This document shows positions 1-10,000 of a DNA stretch of 64,000 nucleotides, in pieces (positions within the stretch are counted from its first letter, which is position 1; every line of letters begins with the position of its first letter). The position numbers and the translations under genes are program-made. Under the pieces are notes generated by a model. It worked only from the letters and a program-made list of their open reading frames with translations, was not told where the DNA came from and searched no databases. The stretch spans positions 58,115-122,114 of the forward strand of contig NZ_KI519511.1 in NCBI RefSeq assembly GCF_000482845.1. Direction: 5' to 3'. The DNA comes from Anaerobiospirillum succiniciproducens DSM 6400. GTDB lineage: Bacteria > Pseudomonadota > Gammaproteobacteria > Enterobacterales > Succinivibrionaceae.

Positions 1-1853
1 TCACCAATAATGGCGTAGTTTTGCAAAGCTCTAACTAAAAGGTAAGCATGGTTAAAGTCCCAATACTTGCGATCAACACTCTCAAGAGCTGCAATGCTCT
101 TTAAGTACTCGTCGTCATCATTGAACTCGTCAATTTGCGCATAGAATGCTTGAGGATGTTGAGGATCGTAGACAAGCTCTTGACTAGGCTCATTTGCTTG
201 CTCAGTCATATCAAAAGAGCCAGTTTCAGCATCATCATAAGTGCCAAGTGCGTCCGTGACTTCATCTTGTTCTTGAGCGGCAAAATTATCTGCATCATCT
301 GCCTCTTGATGATCTTGTGCGTAGCAAATGCCATCATCATTAGACTGAGGATTAACTTGCTCTTGATCTTCGTCATCCGCCTCAGCCTTCTTGAGGGTCA
401 CTGTGCCTACATTCTTGCGGAATGTATGGAAAACGGCATGCTCGATCTTGCTATCATCAAAGAAATCTTTGGCAGCATCTAAAAATGGCACAAGATCCCA
501 GACCAGCACATCGACATACCCAAAGTCTACGCCTGTAGCACCACCAACAACTTTGACCACATCATCAAGTCCATCCTGGGTCAAATACTCCTCAAAGGCT
601 TCGCGGAAGGCAAAGATCTTATCAGTACGATCATCCCCATCAAAACTGTCTAATGAGTAGGCAATAAATCCAGCAGCAACACCGTCATCATGCAGCTTGT
701 CTATAGCACTCTCATCATCGTTAAAATAGCCTTCAATAAGCTCTGGTACACAAGTTGAGCCTGCCACAATATCATCGCGCCATATCTTAGATGGCTCTTC
801 ATCGACCTTCCTTGTGTATCTGTCAAAATTGGTCTCAAGGAACTGCTGAGCGTCAATGTTTAGATCACAGCCCATTGAGCTGAGCTCATTTTGAAGGTCG
901 CAAAGAAGAATATGCTTATCTGTCTTAGGCTCATCTAAAAGCTCAAGCTCGCGGACATAGCGCATATAAGCAATCTCGCCTATGGCTGTGTATATGATAG
1001 CTTCAACTACCTTTGAGGCAGCTTTGAAACTATTGGCTATTACTCCCTTAATTTTTGGGCAATAAGCTGAGATCTTAAGCTTGCCATTGTCCTCAGATAG
1101 CCATAGCTGCAGCTCTTCATTGCTAAGTTCAACATCACCCACCATATGATAATTATCATTAGTAGCTGCTCTTCCAATAACAATGTCCCAATGCTTCAAG
1201 ACAGACTCTGGAGCATGTTGTTTTAAAAAGCTAAGCTCTAGCAAGGTGATGGAATTGCCTAAAGGGCTAAATATAAGCTCATACTTACTGCCATTAAAGC
1301 CGATAGAGAACCCAAAATAATTAATGCAGTCTCTAAAAATCTTAAAGGCCCTATCACGCGCTTCTTGTTGCTTAAGCTCCTTGTTTTTCTTACCCAATAG
1401 ACTGCGGATTTCTTTTTCTTGATCAGCAAAGGTTAACCATGCCATGAGGACACGGGTTCTAAAGTTGCGCTCATAGATTGGTAAGGTTAAGCGCTTGATG
1501 CAATTAGAAATGAAGGCATCGCAATCTTCATCCTCAGGATCAATCTCACTGGCCTTCATAAAATACTTAAGTGCGGGGCCCTTCTTGTCAAGAAAGTAAT
1601 GGGCATAGCCCATACGATAGTTCCAAAGATAGCTCTCACCCATGAGTTCTTCGTGCTTCTTTAACAGCGAAATTGCTATCTTTAGCATGTAGCTGCCGTT
1701 CTTGGTACGTACGCCGAGATTATTTAATGCCCTTGCTAGCTCACTATCCATTTCAGGGGTACGCTCGCTAGGATCTATGGCATCAAGCGCCTTAATGATC
1801 TTGTCGAACTTTTCTTCCTCATGCCACTTTTGGCATTGCTCTAAAATATCCAT
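1..1853 (-). CDS. TPR-like protein with C-terminal glycine-patterned domain, partial
   Basis: An open reading frame of 617 codons runs off the left edge of the window, so the C-terminus is missing. It begins at ATG 1853 (MDILEQCQKWHEEEKF) with a GGGGG stretch just upstream. Residues ~1-110 look like TPR helices (NNLGVRTKNGSYMLKIA, LWNYRMGYAHYFLDKKG). The middle contains LKHWDIVIGRAATND, and a later block has VGGATGVDFGYVDVLVWDL followed by FHTFRKNVGTVTLK. These blocks recall a family of bacterial TPR proteins that I associate with SUFU-type immunity loci. That family link is from memory and uncertain. An Asp/Glu/Gln-rich linker follows, then a block resembling the start of another TPR repeat (NHAYLLVRALQNYAIIG). 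There is no signal peptide, so it is probably cytosolic. The SUFU gene 2 kb away, on the same strand, supports an immunity-like context. Confidence 0.75.
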   Translation of the reverse strand, partial: MDILEQCQKWHEEEKFDKIIKALDAIDPSERTPEMDSELARALNNLGVRTKNGSYMLKIAISLLKKHEELMGESYLWNYRMGYAHYFLDKKGPALKYFMKASEIDPEDEDCDAFISNCIKRLTLPIYERNFRTRVLMAWLTFADQEKEIRSLLGKKNKELKQQEARDRAFKIFRDCINYFGFSIGFNGSKYELIFSPLGNSITLLELSFLKQHAPESVLKHWDIVIGRAATNDNYHMVGDVELSNEELQLWLSEDNGKLKISAYCPKIKGVIANSFKAASKVVEAIIYTAIGEIAYMRYVRELELLDEPKTDKHILLCDLQNELSSMGCDLNIDAQQFLETNFDRYTRKVDEEPSKIWRDDIVAGSTCVPELIEGYFNDDESAIDKLHDDGVAAGFIAYSLDSFDGDDRTDKIFAFREAFEEYLTQDGLDDVVKVVGGATGVDFGYVDVLVWDLVPFLDAAKDFFDDSKIEHAVFHTFRKNVGTVTLKKAEADDEDQEQVNPQSNDDGICYAQDHQEADDADNFAAQEQDEVTDALGTYDDAETGSFDMTEQANEPSQELVYDPQHPQAFYAQIDEFNDDDEYLKSIAALESVDRKYWDFNHAYLLVRALQNYAIIG

Positions 1854-1900
1854 GTAACCCCCAAATCGTATCTACTGAGTAAGCCAAATGCAGCTGCAGC

Positions 1901-2075
1901 ATCTTGCTCAATCTATGTCTGCAGAAGCTACTGCAGTACTTGATCAGTTTATGCACGCTAGCAGCATCTGTCGAATCATACCAATCTATGTCGGCTAGAA
2001 GCGTCTGCCAAATCTTGCTCAATCTATGTCTGCTAGAAGCGCCTGCCGTATCGTGGCAATCTATGTACGCTCAAG
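1901..2075. repeat. degenerate ~37-bp tandem repeat
   Basis: The gene-free stretch 1854-2302 contains about five diverged units with a period near 37 bp. The core AATCTATGT occurs at 1910, 1983, 2021 and 2058, usually followed by a GCTAGAAGCGYCTGCC-like block. A weaker unit lies near 1947. The units are too diverged, and lack spacer structure, to be CRISPR. No function is evident. Confidence 0.6.
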
Positions 2076-2302
2076 GCTTAAGAAGCCATCTTCATTTAGC
2101 TAAGCTAACACAAACATTAGCGCCACTGTTAGGCCATCACAACTGACAGAATGTGTTTTTTAGATGACTGTCAAAACTAAGTACTAAAAATATGTCGCAC
2201 CGCATGGCTGTCCACATAGCCCCCATGATTTACAATGGAGTTGCAATTGAGTTTCGATTAGAGCTATTTTGCTAAACAATGGTGTTGATGGGGCTTGCAA
2301 CT

Positions 2303-3805
2303 ATGAGCTATAGAAGAGAGTTTGGCGACTATCAAACTCCCCTCGATTTTGCACAAAAGGTATGTCTATACCTCAAAGATAAGAAGGGCATTACCCCAAC
2401 AGCTATCTTGGAGCCAACTTGTGGAGTTGGCAATCTACTCAAGAGCAGCCTTATTTTTGGTGCAGAAGAGATCGTCGGCATCGAGATCAATCCAGAGTAT
2501 TGTGCTCATTGCCAAGAGAGTGTTAGTGATCCAAGAGTACGAGTTGTTAACCAGAGCATATTTGGCAGTAAGACTAGAAGCCTGTTTCGTAATCCCCAAC
2601 ATTGTCTTGTTATTGGTAATCCACCGTGGGTGACCAATAGCACTTTGTCTGCGCTCTCATCTGATAATCTGCCTACAAAGAATAATATCAAGGGCCTTAG
2701 AGGCATTGACGCAATCACAGGTTCGAGCAATTTTGATATTTGCGAGTACATCATTTCACACTTGATTCATGAGTACAAAGATACCGATACAACCATAGCC
2801 ATGTTGTGTAAAACAGCGGTTGCAAGGAATGTTTTTGTTGAGCTCAAAAGAAGCAACATCGGTTTTCATGAGTGTGAAGTGCTTGAGTTTGATGCATCTA
2901 AAGTTTTCAACATCAGTGCAAGTGCTTGCTTACTCACTATAAGGTTGGGAAAAACTAACAACTCCCCAGATATTTGCCATATACGCAACTTCCATGATGT
3001 TGACCATGTAACTTCAAGTTTTGGTTACAAGAACGGTCAGCTCTACAGCGATACATCGTGTTTGCCATATGATTTTGAGGGCACGAGCTGCTTTGAATGG
3101 CGACAAGGGGTCAAGCATGATTGCTCTAAAGTTATGGAGCTTACATGGCGTGGAGATTCGCTTGTTAATGGTAGAAGTGAGCTTGTAGATATTGAACGGC
3201 AACTTGTCTACCCTTTGATTAAGAGTAGCATGTTCAAAAAGCCAATCATCAACTCTTTTACCAAGTACGTAATTGTTACGCAGCGCAAAGCAAAAGACCC
3301 AACTGATCATCTAGAGTTTGAAGTTCCAAAGACATGGGCATATTTACAGCAGCACTTAGATGATTTTAACAAGCGCAAAAGCTCAATATATGCCAATGCA
3401 CCAGAGTTCTCTATGTTTGGCGTTGGTGATTACTCTTACGCCCCATATAAAGTTGGTGTTAGTGGCTTCTATAAGACCCCACTGTTTTCTGTGCTGTATG
3501 CAGATGACGGCTCTCCAGTCATGACAGATGATACTAGTTACTTTATTTGCTTTGAGCACTTTGACACTGCTTATGTGGCGATGTTGCTGCTTAATAGCAC
3601 GCCAGTACAAGCCTTTTTGAAGACCATTGCGTTTTTGGATGCCAAGCGTCCGTACACCAAGAAAATACTTACGCGCTTGGATTTCAGAAAAATGGTTGAT
3701 ACCCTCACGCTTGCAGATCTTAAGCTTACTGAAGAGCAGTTAAGCCTTGATGCGTATGTAACTAAGCCCATGTACAGAGCGTTTCAAGAGCTCGTTCATT
3801 GCTAA
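2303..3805 (+). CDS. solitary N6-adenine-type DNA methyltransferase
   Basis: A 500-residue SAM-dependent DNA methylase. Starting at ATG 2303 gives MSYRREFGDYQTPLDFA, the usual N-terminus of this family, with GGGG about nine bases upstream. In-frame starts at 2279 and 2288 are possible but have poorer context. SAM-binding motif I is EPTCGVGNLL at about residues 37-46, followed by GIEINPE. The catalytic motif IV is NPPW at about residue 106, which identifies an amino-methyltransferase acting on adenine in DNA. The C-terminal ~300 residues probably hold the target recognition domain (FSVLYADDGSPVM, LNSTPVQAFLKT). No restriction endonuclease, specificity subunit or BREX/DISARM gene adjoins it, so it may be an orphan regulatory or protective methylase. 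The recognition site cannot be read from the sequence. Confidence 0.88.
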   Translation: MSYRREFGDYQTPLDFAQKVCLYLKDKKGITPTAILEPTCGVGNLLKSSLIFGAEEIVGIEINPEYCAHCQESVSDPRVRVVNQSIFGSKTRSLFRNPQHCLVIGNPPWVTNSTLSALSSDNLPTKNNIKGLRGIDAITGSSNFDICEYIISHLIHEYKDTDTTIAMLCKTAVARNVFVELKRSNIGFHECEVLEFDASKVFNISASACLLTIRLGKTNNSPDICHIRNFHDVDHVTSSFGYKNGQLYSDTSCLPYDFEGTSCFEWRQGVKHDCSKVMELTWRGDSLVNGRSELVDIERQLVYPLIKSSMFKKPIINSFTKYVIVTQRKAKDPTDHLEFEVPKTWAYLQQHLDDFNKRKSSIYANAPEFSMFGVGDYSYAPYKVGVSGFYKTPLFSVLYADDGSPVMTDDTSYFICFEHFDTAYVAMLLLNSTPVQAFLKTIAFLDAKRPYTKKILTRLDFRKMVDTLTLADLKLTEEQLSLDAYVTKPMYRAFQELVHC

Positions 3806-3818
3806 GAAAGGTCAACCA

Positions 3819-3862
3819 CTCCTCCTTAAAAAGAGGTCATCTCACTTTTTCTTTAGGAGGAG
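3819..3862. terminator. hairpin between convergent genes
   Basis: A perfect 8-bp stem (CTCCTCCT 3819-3826 with AGGAGGAG 3855-3862) can extend inward by AAAG/CTTT pairs. It lies between the convergent methyltransferase and SUFU genes. A clear T-run is missing, so termination is inferred from position. Confidence 0.5.
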
Positions 3863-3886
3863 GAGGATTTGGTTTTTGAAAGTGGA

Positions 3887-4579
3887 CTAGAGGATGGATG
3901 GGCGTGTTGGATCGATGATATAGCTCATCTGATCGCCAAAGCGTTTGAGGAGCTCGATGGAGCCGTGATCAACGGCAAAGTCTAATTCATCTTGATGGAG
4001 AGGAATAACTTGATAGAAGTTAACATCACCATCACCATATGGCAGCTCACAAATCGAAGCTTCTTCCCGATCAGCACCCACGCTGACAGATAAGGCTGGC
4101 ACGATGAGCACGCCAGTAAAATCAGTACCTTGAGCAAAGCCATCTGGCAGGCTAACAGTATGATATGGGCCAAGCCAGCTATCTTCTTCAATTGGTAATC
4201 TTGAGAGTACTTTGAGCAGGCGGATTGGCCAATAGTCTATCTCTACAGATGAGTCGACTTTCCAATTGCTAGGAAGACTTACGACAAATTCGGCACGGTA
4301 GACATCGGCTGAGGCAAACTTGTCTGGTACGTTCATAACATGCGCACCAGTACCATGAGTAATTAAATTGAAAAAGGCACGATCATCTTGATCTTTGGCA
4401 TGAACAATATAGATATCGCAATGAATATCTGGTGAAATCAGCTCATGAAATACGCCAGAGCATTCACCAAAGAACTTTGCAATATGTTCATCTACTGCCT
4501 GAAATTGCACTTCATCATACAGTTCAGGATGAAGGTCCAAAGAATCATCACCGAAATCTTGACCTTTAAACTCACTCAT
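3887..4579 (-). CDS. Suppressor of fused (SUFU) domain protein
   Basis: A 230-residue protein with the bacterial SUFU signature. Residues ~46-75 read HELISPDIHCDIYIVHAKDQ, followed by FFNLITHGTGAHVMNVP. YWPIRLLKVLSRLPIEEDSW then leads to the WLGPYHTV block, and FYQVIPLHQDELDFA lies near the C-terminus. In bacteria this family is best known as immunity protein in polymorphic-toxin and contact-dependent inhibition loci, where it binds and neutralises a toxin domain. That role here is inferred. No signal peptide is seen, so it should be cytosolic. The Shine-Dalgarno before ATG 4579 is weak. A 35-codon coding remnant lies about 40 bp upstream on the same strand, the place where a cognate toxin would end. 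Confidence 0.88.
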   Translation of the reverse strand: MSEFKGQDFGDDSLDLHPELYDEVQFQAVDEHIAKFFGECSGVFHELISPDIHCDIYIVHAKDQDDRAFFNLITHGTGAHVMNVPDKFASADVYRAEFVVSLPSNWKVDSSVEIDYWPIRLLKVLSRLPIEEDSWLGPYHTVSLPDGFAQGTDFTGVLIVPALSVSVGADREEASICELPYGDGDVNFYQVIPLHQDELDFAVDHGSIELLKRFGDQMSYIIDPTRPSIL

Positions 4580-4617
4580 TGCTGCAAAACCTTACAGACA
4601 GTCTTAAAGAGCGACTC

Positions 4618-4725
4618 TTAAAGCCGCGCTGCTGTCCAATTCTTCTTACGTATCAAATTTCCATTATCATCATTGAACGCATCGACCTTAACTTTGTCTA
4701 AAGATAAGGAGATGCAAATGTAGCC
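4618..4725 (-). pseudogene. possible C-terminal remnant of a gene upstream of SUFU
   Basis: On the minus strand, 35 sense codons run from after a TGA (4726-4728) to a TAA (4618-4620). They encode a protein-like peptide including DKVKVDAFNDDNGNLIRKK and ending NWTAARL. The same frame is readable for about 17 more codons beyond the TGA (GTVAILAAKLNL). The composition is unlike the surrounding non-coding DNA. It has no start codon with a ribosome site. Its position directly upstream of SUFU suggests the tail of a decayed toxin or partner gene. It could also be chance. Confidence 0.35.
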
Positions 4726-4728
4726 TCA

Positions 4729-5328
4729 TAAGTTCAGCTTAGCTGCAAGTATGGCTACTGTTCCTTTTAATCGAGCATTCAAGCTAAAAGATCATGGTAT
4801 TGAAGTTTGACCATGAGCACTTAAGCATTCGACAAAAGCTTTAGTCATATAGCATCCCAAAGTTGGGCACTATGATCTTCAAATCATTATAGTGATGCGC
4901 TCAAAGTAAGTAAGCTTAGATGAACAAATAAGGAGACCTCATCACAAAAACAACCCAAGCAATTTGCCAATACGGGATCATGCTCACAACTAGTATGGTA
5001 GCGACCCAATCATCCTAGACATAATCGCATCTAGTCTCAATTAGCTCCTCGTGCTGGCTGTGAGCTCATAGATTAAGAGCTAGCGACCGTTTACGTTTTA
5101 TCTTCAATTACATGCTTAAAGCGGCATTGGCCATGAGTGTCATTTTTCATTGTCAGCACAGATCTTTAGCTGTAGAATGAGCAGAATTTACGAGCTGCAT
5201 AGGTAGATCTATGCTCTCTTACGTCTTGATGTGCTGCTAAACGCGTTGGTAGAGCCACTGAGCATACAAACACTAGCTCATCTACATTTGACGTACTTTC
5301 GTATTTTCATTTGTGGCAAGGAAGAGCA
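4729..5328. other. gene-free stretch
   Basis: This gap separates the divergent SUFU and xpt genes and should hold both promoters. I see no convincing ORF, RNA gene, riboswitch or strong promoter match. Confidence 0.5.
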
Positions 5329-5907
5329 ATGGCTAACAATTTTCCTATCTTAGTTGATCGTATTAACCGTGACGGAAAGAGCCTTCCTGGAGGTATTCTT
5401 AAGGTTGATGGTTTTATCAATCACCAACTCGACCCTCAGCTTTTGTATGCCATGTCTGAGGAGTTTATGCGTCGTTTTGACCCAAACTCCTACAATAAGA
5501 TTCTCACTATCGAAGCAAGCGGCATTGCCCCTGCTGTAGTACTTGGCTACCTTGCTCATAAGAACGTGGTTTTTGCCAAGAAGAAAAAACCATCTACCAT
5601 GGATAACACCTTAGTTACTGAGGTCTTCTCCTTCACTAAGAACACCACTTATCAAATCTGCTGCTCAGCTGAGTTCTTAACTAAAGATGACAAGGTGTTA
5701 TTCATCGATGACTTCCTTGCTAATGGTAAGGCTGCAGCTGGTGTTCAAGACTTAATTGCCCAGGCTGGTGCCGAGCTTGTGGGCATGGGCTTCTTAATTG
5801 AAAAGTCCTTCCAAAACGGCGGTCAAATGCTCCGAGATCAAGGCATTCATGTAGAGTCCTTAGCCACTATCGCCTCCCTTGACGATTGCAAGATCACCTT
5901 TGCCTAG
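5329..5907 (+). CDS. xpt: xanthine phosphoribosyltransferase, Bacillus type
   Basis: A 192-residue cytosolic enzyme that converts xanthine and PRPP to XMP in purine salvage. The start is ATG 5329, with AAGGAAG six bases upstream. A TTG at 5311 would add six residues that lack family support. Family landmarks are [13 protein letters not shown] at about residues 24-36, the [10 protein letters not shown] segment, and the PRPP loop [14 protein letters not shown]. The length matches the B. subtilis Xpt family of about 194 residues and not the shorter E. coli Gpt. The matching permease gene xanP lies 7.5 kb downstream on the same strand. No purine riboswitch is visible upstream. Confidence 0.93.
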   Translation: MANNFPILVDRINRDGKSLPGGILKVDGFINHQLDPQLLYAMSEEFMRRFDPNSYNKILTIEASGIAPAVVLGYLAHKNVVFAKKKKPSTMDNTLVTEVFSFTKNTTYQICCSAEFLTKDDKVLFIDDFLANGKAAAGVQDLIAQAGAELVGMGFLIEKSFQNGGQMLRDQGIHVESLATIASLDDCKITFA

Positions 5908-5997
5908 CCATAGCTGCCACTAGCAATCCGATCTCTTTCAATTCTTACGTTCAGCGCATCAAGCTAACTACAATGCGCTGACTCCTCGCGCAACAGC

Positions 5998-6068
5998 CAA
6001 CTCACGGCTGTTGCTGCAATCCAACTTATGGCCGTTGCTACAAGCCTACGCTGGGTGTTGCTAAGAGC
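5998..6068. repeat. three degenerate ~24-bp tandem units
   Basis: Three units (5998-6021, 6022-6045, 6046-6068) share CAACTYAYGGCYGTTGCT-like cores. They lie in the gene-free stretch after xpt. No function is evident. Confidence 0.5.
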
Positions 6069-7063
6069 CATGCGCCTCTTATCTTTGATCCCATTGCTTC
6101 AACATTTGCGCCCCGCTCCCTGCGCTCACGTGTCTTAGTATCTTTCAAGTACTTGCAAAGTCTTTGCTTTCCAATCTCTTGGCAATATCAAGCTTGTGAA
6201 CCTTAATAGCAGCACGTATATGCCTATTCCCCTTTCACTTGCCACTGTAGCGCTACTGCAGATGTGTATAGCTAATGCTGTTGCGTGCCACTCACCTGCA
6301 TTAGTCAACTGGCTGTCTAAGTCAATGCACTGTTTGCTTAGCTCTATTGGCTTAGCACGCACGTCGTTGCCTATCTTTTGATTGGTTTGGGCAATATTTG
6401 GTTCTTGTAGGCATGGTTAGTCATTGCTCATGATAGTTGCACGTCGGTAGCTTTAACTCAATACTGCAGTTGCTCTCGTGTAGATTGGCTGCTGAATTAC
6501 TCCTGAGTGCTGATCTTGAGGGAAAAGATTGGTTTTACCTGTGGTGGTTCTATCTTTGGACTATGGCGCTGATGGGCATCTTTTGTGGCGGTAAAGCCAC
6601 TTTGGTATCTGATAGTTGGGTGTCGCCTTGAAATAGCGTGTCTTATCGTGGATGGGGAGGGTGGCAGTCGCTCTATTATCTTTTGCGGGTACTTTTTAGT
6701 GTTTTGTTGTCACAAATGACATCGTTTGATCGCGCTTTGTAAGAATAGCGTTCGTTTTTTTGTGATTAAGTGCTTACAGACAACTAAAAAGCGCGACGAA
6801 GCGTGTATTGTCATATACAATGGTATGGTTATTGTGGGGAGGTGCGCGTAACGCAACTTAAGCCTAGGTCTACCTTAGCTTGGCAGTACAACCATTGCTA
6901 TATTTTATGGTGACTTAAAGCACTAACTTGTTACTTGCGGACGAGGCAGGTTTATGAGGATTGCTTTTATGTGTGGTTTTAGTTTTTTGCGAGCATCTTG
7001 TATTTATCAGGGGGCTGTCGACATAGACTAGCTATCTATGCGCGTACAGCATAATTAATTAGC
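6069..7063. other. gene-free stretch before the giant repeat protein
   Basis: About 1 kb without a believable gene. Short ORFs here (for example 6437-6631) lack ribosome sites and family features. A small dyad TGTCA-CAAA-TGACA lies near 6709-6722. The stretch presumably carries the promoter of the downstream gene. Confidence 0.45.
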
Positions 7064-10000
7064 ATGACTGACATTAACAAGTTTAGATCGGTAGTTGCGC
7101 ACAGACTTGCCGACGGCTCGGTTATTTATAAAGCGGCCCTTAAAGAGGGGCAGTCCATCGGACAAGATGGCATGAATAACCTAACTACTTGTGCATTTAA
7201 GAGTGCCAACTCACGTGACATTATTGCCACTGTGAGTGCTAGTGGCATTGAGCGCGGGTCCGTGCTTGCAGAAGTACATGACAGCTTTGGTACGCTAACG
7301 CATTTAAGCTTACGCGCTGATGTGGCTATTAACGATCTTAATAGCTCTTTTGCCGCCTCTGAGCGGAGTAAGAATGCTGAGCAAGCTCTTGAACAATTGC
7401 ATAGCATCAATCAAAACGACCAACTTAGTGATCCTTTTGGCGATGACTTTTTAAGCGATGAGCTTGATTCTGTTTCTTTAAACCATTCGGATGATTTATT
7501 ACGTGGCTTCTCTGATGACAATGACTCGGCTTTAGAAGCCCCGCACTATTTCTTTGCCTCAAATAATCGCAAAAATAATGAGAACTTGTCAGTCTCTGAG
7601 CGCAAGGATAATGATCTACATTCTGCCACCTCTGATATAAACCCAACCCCACCTCAAATGCCAAAGACGGGCCGCAATGATGCCTATATGCGCAACGAGG
7701 ATCACCTCGTCAATAGCGGCTATGACTTTGCTAGCGGTAGCTTTGATAATGCTGCTGCCTATGGTTATTTCTCTCAAAATGCTGCAGCCTATGGTCAGTC
7801 AGGTAGCAGTAATGTTTTAGCCTCATCAAACGCCTCCTCCTCGTCTTTAGAGGCCAAGCTTCACAGCGATGAGCAAGCTAAGCTTCACAGCTTAAGTGCA
7901 TCTGAGTTTGAGCAATCACAAGTTGCAGCCCATAGCCATATGCCTATGAGTGACTTAGCTGCATCTACTCAGGATGATGCACACATTGGTGATCACTCTC
8001 AGTTTAATGATGGCCGCACTCGCCCTGTTAATGGCGATCAGCAGAGCTTTGCTCATGGTGCCGATGAGAGTGCTATGTATGATGCTGCTCAGGGTGAGGT
8101 ATCTAACTTTAATCATGAGGCAAACAACAGTGTTGGTCATCTCTCTGAGAACTACGCACGTTCTGAAGCTTCATTTGGCACTCATGACAATGATCAAGAG
8201 CTCTACTCTCAGCAATTAGAGTATGCCAAGGGCGAACAGCAGCTTGAGCATGGTAAAGCCCATAACTTAGCTGGATCATTCTTCAAGCCATCTAATGAGC
8301 ACACCGCCGCAGAGCGTGAGCAAGCAGCTGCCGCACGTGCTGCCTCTTCTATTGCTGCACGTAATACCAAGTTCCCTGAGGTGTTAAACCCTGGTGAGCT
8401 GGATATGCCACAGCGTGTAATTCACTCAGCTGTAGTAAGCCCTGAGGCTCATGCGCTTCTGCAGCAAACTGATGCTAAATACTTAAACAGCTTTAGACGT
8501 AAGCAAGCTCAGCGCAGCGAGAGCAATCTGTCGCGTATGTCTGCCTTTGAAATTGCTACTGCTGGTGGTGGTCTGCCACGTTCAGAGCAACGTGCTTTAG
8601 CTGAGGCAACTACTGCTACCTCCAAGATGATTGGCGTAGCAGATATGCCATTAATGCCAGGCAATAAAGGTCAGGTAGATACAGTTGCTGATCCAAATGG
8701 CAACTTCAAACCAGGCCTGCGTGGCGGTACTGCTTTTAGAGATTTCTCCACCCCAATCGATCGTTTTGGTGGTGAGTTTACTGCTGCAAATGCCACTGCC
8801 TGTGTTGAAATCAGCTCTGGCAGATCTACACGAGTCTCGTCCACTCGTGAGCATATGGGCCAACCCCACAATCAGCGCCCTCAAGATCCTGCTGTAGCTA
8901 CTAATATTCAAGGCCGCTCTATTTATTCACAAAACCTCAACACGCTGTCCCCTGCAGCTGAGGTGGAAGTGAATACCACCATGACCGTCTCATCAGGACA
9001 AAATGTGTCTGTTGACGAGGCTCAGGCTTATTTAGAGCAAAGCCGTATTGAGTTTATGAAGGCTGCAGCTCAGCAAAAGGCTGCACGTGCTCGCCAAGCT
9101 CAAATTGATGCAGCCCAAGCTAATCGTGCACAAGGACTCTCAGCCCTGTCGCACTTAAGCTTGCCAGATGTTAATACTCGTGTAGATAACTTACCGCAAA
9201 AAGTACCTGATATGCCGGTAAGTCATCAGGCAGTAAAAGTTGATAAACCATCAGCCCGCTATGCTTTTGCTAGCTCTGATTATGTCGCTATTACCAAAGA
9301 GCGTATTGACGAAAAAGACTTACTTGCCGATGAACAGCAACCAGCTGAAGGTATTAGCGAGCCAATTTTATATGACAAGCGTGAGCTTAAGGCTCTGCAC
9401 AATGGCGCTAATAAAGCAGCTGGTTCCTTTATTGGTACTCCAAAAGAGTTCTTAGAGGCACTTAAAAAGCAGCAAGACCCTCATCAAGGCGTCAACATCA
9501 CCCATAAACATGCTCAAGAGCAAGAGGCTAAAGAAAAGCAAGCTCAAGCTCAAGCAGAGGTATCAGCTGCAGCCCAGAGCGAGTCAGCACACACATCTAC
9601 TGAGCAAGCTGCTCAGCAAGACAGTGTAGCTCCTGCTTCACAAGAGAAACTTAACTCAAGTGACTCTACCCAAAGTGCTAGTGCCGCTACTTCATCTACT
9701 GATGCAGCTGCAGCTAAAGATGCAGCTACAGCTTCAGCAAAAGCTGACACTCAAGCTCAAGACAAAGAAGCAACAGCCCAAGCAACTACTGCTAGTGATA
9801 GTGCTAAACAACCTGAGCCTCAGACCTCAACTCCTGCTACACAAGAGCAAGAGAGCGTCTTAGAGCATGGCAACGTTATCATTACCACTGCCTCACAGAA
9901 TACTAGCGTAAGTGATGTTGCTACTAAGAGTGAGGATAAGTCATTAGCAAGTGGTAGCAGCCAAGCTAGCACCGTTAAGCCAAGCAACTCACCATTTGCT

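Noticed and set aside
1901..2075. CRISPR array
   Set aside because: Units adjoin directly, with no unique spacers, are strongly diverged, and no cas gene is in the window. The same applies to the arrays at 5998 and 14923.
5100..5328. Purine riboswitch before xpt
   Set aside because: The three-way junction core and the conserved loop sequences of purine riboswitches are not present.
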